Notes: a model not told the origin generated them from the sequence alone. DNA of 12,149 nucleotides from Actinomycetota bacterium (GCA_013695295.1 JACDAS010000346.1:1-12149); one strand, 5' to 3'; numbered from the stretch's first letter, positions 1 through 7,002 are shown. Numbers and translations are program-made.

Positions 1-668
1 TCAACTGGAAGTACCTCGCGCCGCTCAACGAGGGCGACCTCTGGCTGATGGCGAAGGACCCCGACATCAAGACGATCGAGGATCTGAGGGGCAAGCGAAT
101 CGCGATGCCCTCGCCGACGTCGATCCAGGCACAGGTGCTGCGCAAGATGGCCCAGGTGAAGCTCGGCGACGCGAAGGCGCTCGACCGGGGCATCATCTCG
201 ATGGATCACCCCGACGCGATGCAGGCCCTCCTGAGCGGGCAGATCGACGCCCACCTGACCTCGCCCCCGTTCCAGTTCCAGGAGCGGGTGCGCGGGGCGC
301 ACGTCGTGGCCCGGAGCTACAGCTACTTCGGCGCGCACTCGTTCCTCGGTGCGATGGTGACGCAGAAGTTCTACGACGACCACACCGACTTCGCGCTCGC
401 CTTCTACCAGGACGTCAACAGGGCGATCAAGCTGATCAAGAACAACCCGATCAAGGTCGCGAAGATCCTGCAGGACGACGCTGGCGGGAACCCCACCTGG
501 CGCCAGTTCAAGCAGTGGATCGGCAACCCCGCGCTGACGTACACGACGCGCCCGCGTGGCCTGATGCGCTTCGCCACCTTCATGAACCGGATCGGCGCGA
601 TCTCGAAGCTGCCTTCCTCCTGGAAGGAGCTCGTCTTCCCGCCGGTCTACGGGACAAAGGGCAGCTGA
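1..668 (+). CDS. ABC transporter substrate-binding protein, NMT1/TauA/SsuA-like (5' truncated)
   Basis: This is the C-terminal part (about 221 residues) of a periplasmic-type solute receptor. It would capture a small substrate outside the membrane and pass it to an ABC importer. The reading frame is open from base 3, and the true start lies before the window. Visible family features are the segment DLRGKRIAMPSPTSIQ, typical of the hinge and lobe of NMT1/SsuA/TauA proteins (sulfonate, taurine, nitrate or thiamine-precursor importers), then a stretch about selecting a target (MQALLSGQIDAHLTSPPF) and a helical C-terminus. The protein ends at TGA 666-668, just before a strong hairpin. The permease and ATPase partners are not seen and would lie upstream if present. 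The family call is fairly secure. The substrate cannot be told from this fragment. Confidence 0.85.
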   Translation, partial: NWKYLAPLNEGDLWLMAKDPDIKTIEDLRGKRIAMPSPTSIQAQVLRKMAQVKLGDAKALDRGIISMDHPDAMQALLSGQIDAHLTSPPFQFQERVRGAHVVARSYSYFGAHSFLGAMVTQKFYDDHTDFALAFYQDVNRAIKLIKNNPIKVAKILQDDAGGNPTWRQFKQWIGNPALTYTTRPRGLMRFATFMNRIGAISKLPSSWKELVFPPVYGTKGS

Positions 669-676
669 CCTGGGCG

Positions 677-708
677 AGGCGGGAGGGAGAGCCGGCTCCC
701 TCCCGCCT
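677..708. terminator. Perfect 13-bp hairpin, probable bidirectional terminator
   Basis: The left arm 677-689 and right arm 696-708 are exact reverse complements around a 6-nt loop (AGCCGG). The hairpin sits between two convergent genes, 8 bp after the stop of the substrate-binding protein and directly against the stop of the GNAT gene. There is no T-tract on either side. It fits the T-poor, strong-stem terminators often proposed for GC-rich actinobacteria. Termination itself is inferred from position and stem strength. Confidence 0.7.
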
Positions 709-709
709 G

Positions 710-1270
710 TCAGGGCCCGGTGCCCTCCCCGCGCTCCTCGAGGTCCTCGCGGAGGAGCGCGAAGAGGACGCCGTCCACCCAGTCGCCGTGCCGGCGGTAG
801 GCCCGGCGCTTGACCCCCTCCAGCACGAACCCGGCCCGCTCGGCGTGGCGGATCGCACGCTCGTTGAAGCCGTAGACCTCGAGCTGCAGCCGGTGGTAGC
901 CGAGATCGAAGATCAGGTGGCGCTGCAGCAGCCGAGCAGAGCGATCCGCGAGCCCGCGGCCCCGGAAGTCCGGATCGATCGCAAGCCCGCCGAGGTGGGC
1001 GATCCGGCTGCGGCGGTTTGCCACCTCGAAGCTGAGGGCGCCTACCGGTCGCCAGCGGCCGTCGTCGGCGACCTCGACCACGAAGCGCCCGAACTCCTCG
1101 GGCTCGGCGAGCGAGCGCTCGATCTCCGAGAGCACGCCCTCGGCGTCGTGCGGGCGGACGGCGGCCATGAAGGGCTCTACCTCGTCGCTCTCGAGCAGCC
1201 GGACGAGGAAGGCGCAGTCGGCGGGCTCAGCGCGTCGGAGCCGGACCCCGTTACCCTCCACGACGGCCAT
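710..1270 (-). CDS. GNAT-family N-acetyltransferase, RimJ/RimL-like
   Basis: This 186-residue single-domain acetyltransferase would transfer an acetyl group from acetyl-CoA to an amine. The acceptor, a protein N-terminus or a small molecule, is unknown. The N-terminal strand GVRLRRAEPAD (residues 8-18) opens the fold. The acetyl-CoA pyrophosphate loop is seen as FRGRGLAD around residues 102-109. The later block with N136-E-R-A and G147-F148 is followed by EGVKRRAYRRHGDWVD, typical of RimJ/RimL-type enzymes. The reading frame stays open upstream to 1450, but the start at 1270 is chosen because it places the fold at the N-terminus and avoids overlap with the divergent gene. No strong Shine-Dalgarno is visible. 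The stop abuts the hairpin at 677-708. The family is confident and the substrate is not known. Confidence 0.88.
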   Translation of the reverse strand: MAVVEGNGVRLRRAEPADCAFLVRLLESDEVEPFMAAVRPHDAEGVLSEIERSLAEPEEFGRFVVEVADDGRWRPVGALSFEVANRRSRIAHLGGLAIDPDFRGRGLADRSARLLQRHLIFDLGYHRLQLEVYGFNERAIRHAERAGFVLEGVKRRAYRRHGDWVDGVLFALLREDLEERGEGTGP

Positions 1271-1958
1271 GGCCGAGAGTGTTCCACCTGCCGAGGAGGG
1301 CGCGCGCGAGCCCGACGAGGGGTACGCGCGCGCCGCGGCGATCCTGCTCGCGCTCGCCGCCGTGGTCGGGATCACCCTCGGCGCGCGCGCGTCGCTGCTC
1401 TCGAGCGACGCAACCGATGCGTGGCAGTCGGCCGTCCGCCAGGAGATCAAGCGCGCCGCCGCCTCGGTCGAAGACGTCCGCTTCGTGTACTCCGACGAGG
1501 GCCCGCAGGTGTTCTCGATCGACGTCGCGCGCCTGCGGGCGGAGGAGCTTCGTAAGGCAGCCGCCGCCGCGACGGGCCAGGCGCGTGAGGTGCTGACCCT
1601 CGAAGCCGAGACGTACTCCCGCTACGTCGCGCAGGTCGCCAAGCCCCCGCTGCCCGTGGGGGCCCGGTACCGGACTCCCGAGGGAGGCTTCGACGCACCG
1701 AAGCGCCTCGCCGACAATCGCCGCCGGTACCCGGACCTCGTCGCGATCGACCCCCAGGAGCCTCAACGGGCCGGAGACGAGCTGAGTCGCAGGGCCATGT
1801 TCGAGATCGCTGCGACGATCCCGGCCGCCCTGGCCTTCCTGCTCGGCGCGCTGGCCGAGGTCTTCGCGCGGCCCCGCCGCTGGCTTCTGCTCGGCGGGGC
1901 CGCGGCCGTCGCCGCCGCGGCCGTCGCCGGCGTCGTGCTCGAGGTCGTGACGGTATGA
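1269..1958 (+). CDS. Unrecognised membrane protein, one N-terminal and two C-terminal TM segments
   Basis: This is a 229-residue protein that I do not recognise. After a short acidic N-terminus comes a membrane segment (about residues 20-42). A soluble, Ala/Arg/Glu-rich, probably helical middle follows (about 45-175, with a Pro/Gly-rich stretch near 120-150), and then two hydrophobic segments (about 178-196 and 203-227). ATG at 1269 is the only ATG, GTG or TTG that gives a sensible N-terminus. The next in-frame ATG upstream (1167) lies deep inside the opposing GNAT gene. The start codon overlaps the GNAT start by 2 bp. The 3' end overlaps the next gene by ATGA, so the two proteins are probably made together. 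Both share the same plan (TM, helical soluble region, two TMs), which suggests a paired membrane complex or an old duplication. No function is proposed. Confidence 0.75.
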   Translation: MAESVPPAEEGAREPDEGYARAAAILLALAAVVGITLGARASLLSSDATDAWQSAVRQEIKRAAASVEDVRFVYSDEGPQVFSIDVARLRAEELRKAAAAATGQAREVLTLEAETYSRYVAQVAKPPLPVGARYRTPEGGFDAPKRLADNRRRYPDLVAIDPQEPQRAGDELSRRAMFEIAATIPAALAFLLGALAEVFARPRRWLLLGGAAAVAAAAVAGVVLEVVTV

Positions 1959-2599
1959 CCCGGTCGACCCGATTCGAGCAGATCCTCGCAGTCCTCGTCG
2001 GCCTGACCGCGGTGGTCGCAGCGCTCCTCGCCACGCTCCAGCTCGACGCGAGCCGCCAGGGGGATCGAGCGGCCCAGCTCTCGGCGCGGCTGCCGGCGCG
2101 CGTCTTCGAGCACATCGCGGCGAGCACGCTGCGGAGCTCCTTCCATCTCGACAGCCAACGGGATGGGGTTGGGCTCGCCGTCGAGGCGCTCGGCCGCCAG
2201 CTCGCGGTGCTCGAGAGGGGGGGTCCGGACTTCGAGGATGCGATCGGCCGCGCCCATCTCAAGGCGGCCGAGCGCGCGATCGAGGCCGCCAAGGCAATGG
2301 AGAAGATCGATCCTGCGAGCCGTGGCGTCGACCGCCTGACGCGCGAGGCCATCCTCGCCACGATCCCGCAGCTCAACGCCCTCGTGGCCGAGCAGGGCCG
2401 CCAGGTCGACCTCGGCGACCGCTACAGCGCGCGCGGCTCGAAGTCCGTCTTCGCCCTCTCGCTCGTCGCGATCGCCGCCGCGCTACTCGGTCTCGCCGCC
2501 GTCTTCAGGGCCGGTGCAGGCGGCAGGATCGCGCTCGCCGCCGGCGCGCTCTCGCTCGCGCTCGCCACGGGCTGGGGAGCCTGGGCGCTCACGATCTGA
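1955..2599 (+). CDS. Unrecognised membrane protein, partner of the preceding gene
   Basis: This 214-residue protein is coupled to the gene before it through a 4-bp ATGA overlap. It has an N-terminal membrane segment (about residues 7-30), a helical, charged middle (about 31-160, rich in Ala, Glu and Arg) and two C-terminal hydrophobic segments (about 163-185 and 190-212) ending in WGAWALTI. The layout matches its upstream neighbour, although the two sequences are not obviously alike by eye. Its last 178 bp are antisense to the 3' end of the EamA permease gene. Its own C-terminus there is a convincing pair of membrane helices, so this strand is probably the original coding strand in the overlap. 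I do not recognise a family. Confidence 0.72.
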   Translation: MTRSTRFEQILAVLVGLTAVVAALLATLQLDASRQGDRAAQLSARLPARVFEHIAASTLRSSFHLDSQRDGVGLAVEALGRQLAVLERGGPDFEDAIGRAHLKAAERAIEAAKAMEKIDPASRGVDRLTREAILATIPQLNALVAEQGRQVDLGDRYSARGSKSVFALSLVAIAAALLGLAAVFRAGAGGRIALAAGALSLALATGWGAWALTI

Positions 2600-3486
2600 G
2601 CTTCGTCCTCGCGGTGTGCCAGGACGCCCGACCCGAGCGCGACGCCGCCGAGGATCAGGGCGAGGCCGGCAAGCGCCGACGGCCGCAGCGGCTCGTCGAG
2701 AAGCGCCGCTCCGTAGACGAGCGCGGTTGGAGGCAGCAGGTAGGTGACGAGCGCAGCCCGCGTCGAGCCGTGCTGCTCGATCAGGCGGAAGTAGAGGAGG
2801 ATGCCGACCGCGGTGCCGCCCACCGCGAGGGCCGCGACCGCGGCGAGGGCCTCCCAGCCCGGAAGCTCGGACGGCGCCTGCACGGCCGCGATCGGGGTCA
2901 GCGCGACGGCGCCGACCGCCATCGAGCCGGCCGCGAGCAGCAGCCCCTCGCCGCCGCCGCCGAGCCTCGTCTGCACGAAGAGCGCCCCGACGGCGTACGA
3001 GATCGCGGCGAGGACGACCGCCAGCGTCCCAGCGACCGCCCACCACCCCCCGTCCGGATCCACCCCGGTGAGGACCGCGACGCCCACGAGACCGAGCACG
3101 ACGCCCGCGAGCCGGAGTCCCGTCACGCGCTCGGAAGGCAGGAAGCGGATTGCCAGGAGGGCGACGAAGATCGGCGCCGAGGCGTTGCCGATCGCCGCCA
3201 CGCCCGAGTCGACGTGCTGCTGCCCCCAGGCGATCAACGTGAACGGCACGGCGGAGTTGACGACTCCGAGGAAGACGAGCGCGCGACCTCGGTCCCGCAG
3301 CCGGCCGAAGGCGCCTCGGCCCTCGCGGACGAGGAGGAGCGGCACGAGCAGGAGCGCCGCGATCCACATCCGCAGCCCGATCACGACCGTCGGCTCCAGG
3401 TCTCGCAGCGCGAGCTCGATGAAGAGGAACGAGGCTCCCCAGACCGCCGCGAGTGTCAGGAGCGAGACGACGTATCCGCGGCCCAT
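2422..3486 (-). CDS. EamA/DMT-superfamily permease (RhaT/YdcZ-type drug-metabolite transporter)
   Basis: This 354-residue inner-membrane transporter has about ten membrane helices arranged as two EamA repeats. The first repeat opens with VWGASFLFIELALRDLEP and contains the typical PFTLIAWGQQHV and AAIGNASAPIFVALLA segments. The second includes SYAVGALFVQ, VTYLLPPTALVYGAALLDEP and GLALILGGVALG. Members export amino acids or other metabolites, and the substrate cannot be deduced here. The recognisable fold ends near GVLAHRED, close to base 2605. The remaining 58 or so residues are a low-complexity Ala/Ser/Pro tail encoded entirely antisense to the neighbouring membrane protein. This looks like read-through after loss of an earlier stop. 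The ATG at 3484-3486 has a TAGCGT -10 box 6 nt upstream and no Shine-Dalgarno, which suggests a leaderless transcript. Confidence 0.9.
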   Translation of the reverse strand: MGRGYVVSLLTLAAVWGASFLFIELALRDLEPTVVIGLRMWIAALLLVPLLLVREGRGAFGRLRDRGRALVFLGVVNSAVPFTLIAWGQQHVDSGVAAIGNASAPIFVALLAIRFLPSERVTGLRLAGVVLGLVGVAVLTGVDPDGGWWAVAGTLAVVLAAISYAVGALFVQTRLGGGGEGLLLAAGSMAVGAVALTPIAAVQAPSELPGWEALAAVAALAVGGTAVGILLYFRLIEQHGSTRAALVTYLLPPTALVYGAALLDEPLRPSALAGLALILGGVALGSGVLAHREDEAQIVSAQAPQPVASASESAPAASAILPPAPALKTAARPSSAAAIATSERAKTDFEPRAL

Positions 3487-3492
3487 CCGGCC

Positions 3493-3498
3493 ACGCTA
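3493..3498 (-). promoter_or_regulatory. Possible -10 box for the EamA permease
   Basis: On the minus strand TAGCGT fits TANNNT and ends 6 nt before the permease ATG. Transcription would then start at or next to the start codon. No good -35 is visible. Inferred from spacing only. Confidence 0.4.
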
Positions 3499-3516
3499 CC
3501 TGTCCACCCCGCTCGC

Positions 3517-3522
3517 TACGAT
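3517..3522 (+). promoter_or_regulatory. Possible -10 box for purL
   Basis: TACGAT fits TANNNT and ends 7 nt before the CTG at 3530, the codon proposed as the purL start. No convincing -35 hexamer is visible. If correct, the purL mRNA would be leaderless. The spacing matches that of the purM and EamA start regions. Confidence 0.4.
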
Positions 3523-3529
3523 CGACCCT

Positions 3530-5524
3530 CTGACGGCCGTCTCCGCTAAGAACTCGCTGCACCGCGCGCTCGGCCTCACCGACGGGGAGCGCGACCGGAT
3601 CGAGGAGCTGCTGGACCGAGATCCGAACCACTTCGAGCTCGCGGTCTTCTCGCTGCTCTGGTCGGAGCACTGCGGGTACAAGCACTCGGCCAGGCTGCTG
3701 AAGCGGCTCCCGAGCACCGGGCTGCGCGTGCTGCAGGGGCCGGGCGAGAACGCCGGCGTCCTCGACCTCGGCGAGGGAGAGGCGGTCGCCTTCAAGGTCG
3801 AAAGCCACAACCATCCCTCGGCGGTGGAGCCTTTCCAGGGAGCGGCCACCGGAGTCGGCGGGATCGTTCGCGACGTGATCGCGATGGGGGCCCGACCCGT
3901 GGCGCTCCTCGACGGCCTCCGCTTCGGGGCGCCCAAGCTCGCGTTCCGCCGTGCCGTCGCCGGAGTCGGCGCCTACGGGAACTCGATCGGCGTCCCCACC
4001 GTCGGCGGCGAGACGGTCTTCGACGAGGCCTATGCGGACAACTGCCTCGTCAACGTGATGTGCGTCGGCCTCCTCCCGTCCGCGCGGGTGACGCGTGCAC
4101 GTGCGAGCGGCGCCGGCAACCTGGTCGTCCTCTACGGCGCGACGACCGGGCGCGACGGGATCGGAGGCGCCAGCGTCCTCGCGAGCCAGGAGCTCGGGGA
4201 CGGCTCGGAGCAGAAGCGCCCTTCCGTGCAGATCGGGGACCCGTTCACGGGCAAGAAGCTGATCGAGGCGAGCCTCGAGCTCGTCGAGCGCGGTCTCGTC
4301 GAGTCGCTTCAGGACCTCGGGGCCGCGGGCCTTGCCTCCTCGCTCGCCGAGATGGCCCGCGACGGAGCGGGCGTCGACGTGCACCTGGACCGCGTGCCGC
4401 TCCGAGAAGAGGGGCTCGAGCCCTGGGAGATCATGATCTCGGAGAGCCAGGAGCGGATGGTCGCGGTCGTCTCGCCGCCCCGGCTCCCGGCCGTCGAGGA
4501 GGTCTGCGCCCGGTGGGAGCTGCCGTGCACGGCGATCGGCGAGGTGACAGCGAGCGGCCAGTTGCGCGCTCTCGACTCGGGGGAAGTCGTGGGCGAGATC
4601 GACGCTCGACTGCTGACCGACGAGGCACCACGGTACGAGGTGCCTCGTCGCCCGCGGCGCCCGCGGCCGCGCCGGGACGCCGTCGACACGCCGCTCGACG
4701 CGCGCCTGCGCAATCCGAACGGCGCCTCGAAACGCTGGATCTACGAGCAGTACGACCACCTGGTCGGCTCGAGGACGGTGCGCCGTCCTGGGCTCGACGC
4801 GGCGATCCTGCGGCTTCGCCCCTCCTGCCGGGGGCTCGCCGTGTCGCTGCAAGGGCCTGCGCCGGGCGAGCGAGACCCACGCCGAGCGGGGATCACCGCG
4901 GTGCTCGGCGCAGCGCGCAACGTCGCGTGCGCCGGCGGCATGCCGATCGGCCTCACCGACTGCCTCAACTTCGGCAACCCCGAGCGGCCCGAGATCGCCT
5001 GGGAGCTCGCGGAGGCGATCGAGGGCATCGCCCTCGCCGCCGAGGCCCTCGGCGTCCCCGTCGTCTCGGGCAATGTCTCCCTCTACAACGAGACCGACGG
5101 ACGGCCGATCCCGCCCACGCCCGTGGTCGGCTGCGTCGGGCTCGTAGAGGACGTGCGTCGCGTCCCGGGTCGCTGGCGCACGGGCGATGCGGTGCTCCTG
5201 GCCGAGGCCGACCGCGACGACGTCGAGGCGCAGGCACAGCTCGTCGGCTGCCTGTGGCGCTGGGCCCCGACGCTCTCACTCGCGCATGACGTCGGAGGCG
5301 GCGGTCTCGAGGTCGCGCTCGTCGAGGCGGCCCTCTGGAGCGAGCTCGGCGCGACGGTGGGCGAGCTCGCAGACGGTTGCGGCGGCGCCATCGTCGCGTG
5401 CTCTGAGGCGGCGCTCCCGCGGCTTGATGGAGTTCCGCTCCGCCGGATCGGCACGGCCGGCGGCGACGAAGTGCTCGGCCAGCGCCTCGACGAGCTGCGC
5501 GCGGCGCGCGAGGGCGGCCGCTAG
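3530..5524 (+). CDS. purL: Phosphoribosylformylglycinamidine synthase, small-form PurL subunit
   Basis: PurL makes FGAM from FGAR, ATP and ammonia in de novo purine synthesis. The small form works in the cytoplasm with PurS and with the glutaminase PurQ, neither of which is encoded here. Conserved blocks, counted from base 3530, are SEHCGYKHS (H47), ESHNHPSAVEPFQGAATGVG (H93-N-H), SLQDLGAAGLASSLAEMA, DCLNFGNPE, SGNVSLYNE and HDVGGGGL (H586). The start is a problem: no ATG, GTG or TTG occurs in frame between the divergent permease and the conserved N-terminus. CTG at 3530 gives an N-terminus of normal length and follows a -10 box; CTG 3557 and a longer ATG 3419 start (inside the permease gene) are alternatives. 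At about 664 residues it is shorter than many small PurL proteins. The shortfall lies mainly between residues 558 and 586. An Arg/Pro-rich linker sits near residue 372. The purF gene follows after 2 bp. Confidence 0.9.
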   Translation: MTAVSAKNSLHRALGLTDGERDRIEELLDRDPNHFELAVFSLLWSEHCGYKHSARLLKRLPSTGLRVLQGPGENAGVLDLGEGEAVAFKVESHNHPSAVEPFQGAATGVGGIVRDVIAMGARPVALLDGLRFGAPKLAFRRAVAGVGAYGNSIGVPTVGGETVFDEAYADNCLVNVMCVGLLPSARVTRARASGAGNLVVLYGATTGRDGIGGASVLASQELGDGSEQKRPSVQIGDPFTGKKLIEASLELVERGLVESLQDLGAAGLASSLAEMARDGAGVDVHLDRVPLREEGLEPWEIMISESQERMVAVVSPPRLPAVEEVCARWELPCTAIGEVTASGQLRALDSGEVVGEIDARLLTDEAPRYEVPRRPRRPRPRRDAVDTPLDARLRNPNGASKRWIYEQYDHLVGSRTVRRPGLDAAILRLRPSCRGLAVSLQGPAPGERDPRRAGITAVLGAARNVACAGGMPIGLTDCLNFGNPERPEIAWELAEAIEGIALAAEALGVPVVSGNVSLYNETDGRPIPPTPVVGCVGLVEDVRRVPGRWRTGDAVLLAEADRDDVEAQAQLVGCLWRWAPTLSLAHDVGGGGLEVALVEAALWSELGATVGELADGCGGAIVACSEAALPRLDGVPLRRIGTAGGDEVLGQRLDELRAAREGGR

Positions 5525-5526
5525 CC

Positions 5527-6912
5527 GTGTGCGGCGTCTTCGGAATCCACGCGCCGGGCCGCGACGTCGCGCGCGTCGCGCACTTCGGACTGCACGCCCT
5601 CCAGCACCGAGGGCAGGAGTCGGCCGGGATCGCCGTCTCCGACCGCGGGCGCCTGACCGTCCTCCGCGAGCTCGGGCTCGTCGCACAGGTCTTCTCCGAG
5701 CAGAAGCTGCAGGGCCTCCGCGGACAGGTCGCGATCGGGCACGCTCGCTACTCGACGACCGGCTCCTCGCACTGGGCGAACGCCCAGCCGGTCGTCCAGC
5801 ACGGGCCCGTCCGGACGGTCGCGCTCGGCCACAACGGCAACCTGACCAACGCGAGCGCGCTCCGGCTCGAGCTCGAGCGCGCGGGTGCCCGGCTGACCGC
5901 CACCTCGGACACCGAGCTGATCGCAGCCCTGATCGCCCACGATCCGGCGCCGCTCGAGGAAGCCGTCGCCCGGACGATGACACGGCTCGATGGCGCCTAC
6001 TCGGTCACGGCGATCTCGGAGGGCAAGCTGCTGGCCTTCCGCGATCCGCACGGGTTCAGGCCGCTCGTCCTGGGATGCCTCGGCAGCGACTGGGTCGTCG
6101 CCTCCGAGACCTGCGCGCTCGACCTCGTGGGCGCCGAGGCCGAGCGGGAGCTCTCCCCCGGTGAGCTGCTCGTGGTCGACGAGGGTGGCCCGGCCGCCGT
6201 CCAGGCGCTCGCTCCGGCGCCGGCGGGGTCGCTCTGCATCTTCGAGTTCTTCTACCTGGCCCGGCCCGACTCGCGCCTGGAGGGGGTCGAGGTGCACGGC
6301 GCGCGCGTGCGCATGGGCGAGCGGCTCGCCGAGGAGGCTCCCGTCGAGGCAGACCTCGTGCTCCCGATCCCCGACTCCGGCACGCCAGCGGCGATCGGCT
6401 TCTCGCGCCGGTCGAAGATCCCGTTCAGCGAGGGACTGATCAAGAACCGCTACGTCGGCCGGACCTTCATCGAGCCCGACCACGCGCTCCGGCTCCAGGG
6501 ACTGAAGCTGAAGTTCAACCCGCTCGCCGAGGTGACCGGGCAGCGCCTGGTCGTGGTCGACGACTCGATCGTCCGCGGCAACACGACCCGCCAGCTCGTC
6601 GCGATGCTGGTCGAGGCGGGCGCCGCGGAGGTCCACGTCCGCATCTCCTCGCCACCCGTGCTCGGGCCGTGCTTCTACGGGATCGACCTGGCCGGAGAGG
6701 ATGAGCTGATCGCGGCCGGCCGGACGGTGGAGCAGATCCGCGAGCGAATCGGCGCGACCTCGCTCGCCTATCTCTCGCTCGAGGGCCTCCAGGCCGCGAC
6801 GCGCCGCCCGGAGACGAGGCTGTGCCGGGCCTGCCTCACACGCGAGTACCCGACCGAGGTTCCGGCAGGCCTCCGGACCGAGAAGCGCAGGTTCGAGCCC
6901 GCCCGCGCGTAG
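5527..6912 (+). CDS. purF: Amidophosphoribosyltransferase (glutamine PRPP amidotransferase), [4Fe-4S] type
   Basis: PurF catalyses the first committed purine step, PRPP plus glutamine to 5-phosphoribosylamine. The GTG start puts the nucleophile Cys2 directly after the initiator (MCGVFGI), so the glutaminase domain becomes active after Met removal, with no propeptide. Other glutaminase residues are in GHARYSTTGSS, HNGNLTNA, SDTELI and RDPHGFRPL. The phosphoribosyltransferase domain carries the PRPP loop VVVDDSIVRGNTTRQL with D345-D346. Four cysteines, C237 (SLCIFEFFYLARPDS), C382 (GPCFYGID), C433 and C436 (LCRAC), match the cluster ligands of the Bacillus subtilis enzyme, so an oxygen-sensitive [4Fe-4S] cluster is expected. 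The length (461 aa) is normal. It lies 2 bp after purL, with a weak purine-rich ribosome site at 5510-5517, and its stop codon lies inside a strong hairpin. Confidence 0.96.
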   Translation: MCGVFGIHAPGRDVARVAHFGLHALQHRGQESAGIAVSDRGRLTVLRELGLVAQVFSEQKLQGLRGQVAIGHARYSTTGSSHWANAQPVVQHGPVRTVALGHNGNLTNASALRLELERAGARLTATSDTELIAALIAHDPAPLEEAVARTMTRLDGAYSVTAISEGKLLAFRDPHGFRPLVLGCLGSDWVVASETCALDLVGAEAERELSPGELLVVDEGGPAAVQALAPAPAGSLCIFEFFYLARPDSRLEGVEVHGARVRMGERLAEEAPVEADLVLPIPDSGTPAAIGFSRRSKIPFSEGLIKNRYVGRTFIEPDHALRLQGLKLKFNPLAEVTGQRLVVVDDSIVRGNTTRQLVAMLVEAGAAEVHVRISSPPVLGPCFYGIDLAGEDELIAAGRTVEQIRERIGATSLAYLSLEGLQAATRRPETRLCRACLTREYPTEVPAGLRTEKRRFEPARA

Positions 6913-6938
6913 CGCCGGGTCATCCCGGCGCTACGCGC
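6905..6938 (+). terminator. Perfect 15-bp hairpin spanning the purF stop codon
   Basis: Arms 6905-6919 and 6924-6938 are exact reverse complements with a 4-nt TCAT loop. The left arm contains the last purF codons and the TAG stop (6910-6912). There is no T-run after it. It is the likely end of the purL-purF transcript, or a 3' stabilising structure. Confidence 0.7.
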
Positions 6939-6977
6939 AGATTGGGCTCTAGGGCGTCGCTTGCGATGCCGTAGTCA

Positions 6978-7002
6978 GGATCACGGGCTCTGCCCGTGAT
7001 CC
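6978..7002. terminator. Perfect 11-bp hairpin between purF and the small antisense gene
   Basis: Arms 6978-6988 and 6992-7002 are exact complements around a 3-nt TCT loop. The hairpin lies 45 bp after the stop of the minus-strand gene at 7047-7313 and 66 bp after the purF stop. It could therefore terminate that gene, purF read-through, or both. There is no T-tract on either strand. Confidence 0.6.

Noticed and set aside
1271..1450. 60-codon N-terminal extension of the GNAT frame
   Set aside because: GNAT folds begin near residue 8 of the shorter form. The extension would cover the start of the divergent membrane protein and has no family support.
515..1555. Plus-strand open frame of 346 codons across the GNAT gene
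   Set aside because: It overlaps the 3' end of the substrate-binding protein out of frame, is antisense to the motif-bearing GNAT gene, and crosses the hairpin. No recognisable content.
2801..3529. Upstream extension of the purL frame
   Set aside because: It lies antisense inside the permease gene and encodes low-complexity Ser/Thr/Pro/Arg sequence not found in PurL proteins.
3487..3529. Possible purine or PurR-type regulatory element before purL and purM
   Set aside because: I compared the short upstream regions of purL (3487-3529) and purM (7314-7438) by eye and saw no shared operator-like palindrome and no purine riboswitch core.
2483..4852. Very long minus-strand open frame (789 codons) across the permease and purL
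   Set aside because: It runs antisense to purL and out of frame with the permease. Its composition is Arg/Ala/Gly/Asp-rich without motifs, as expected for shadow frames in GC-rich DNA.
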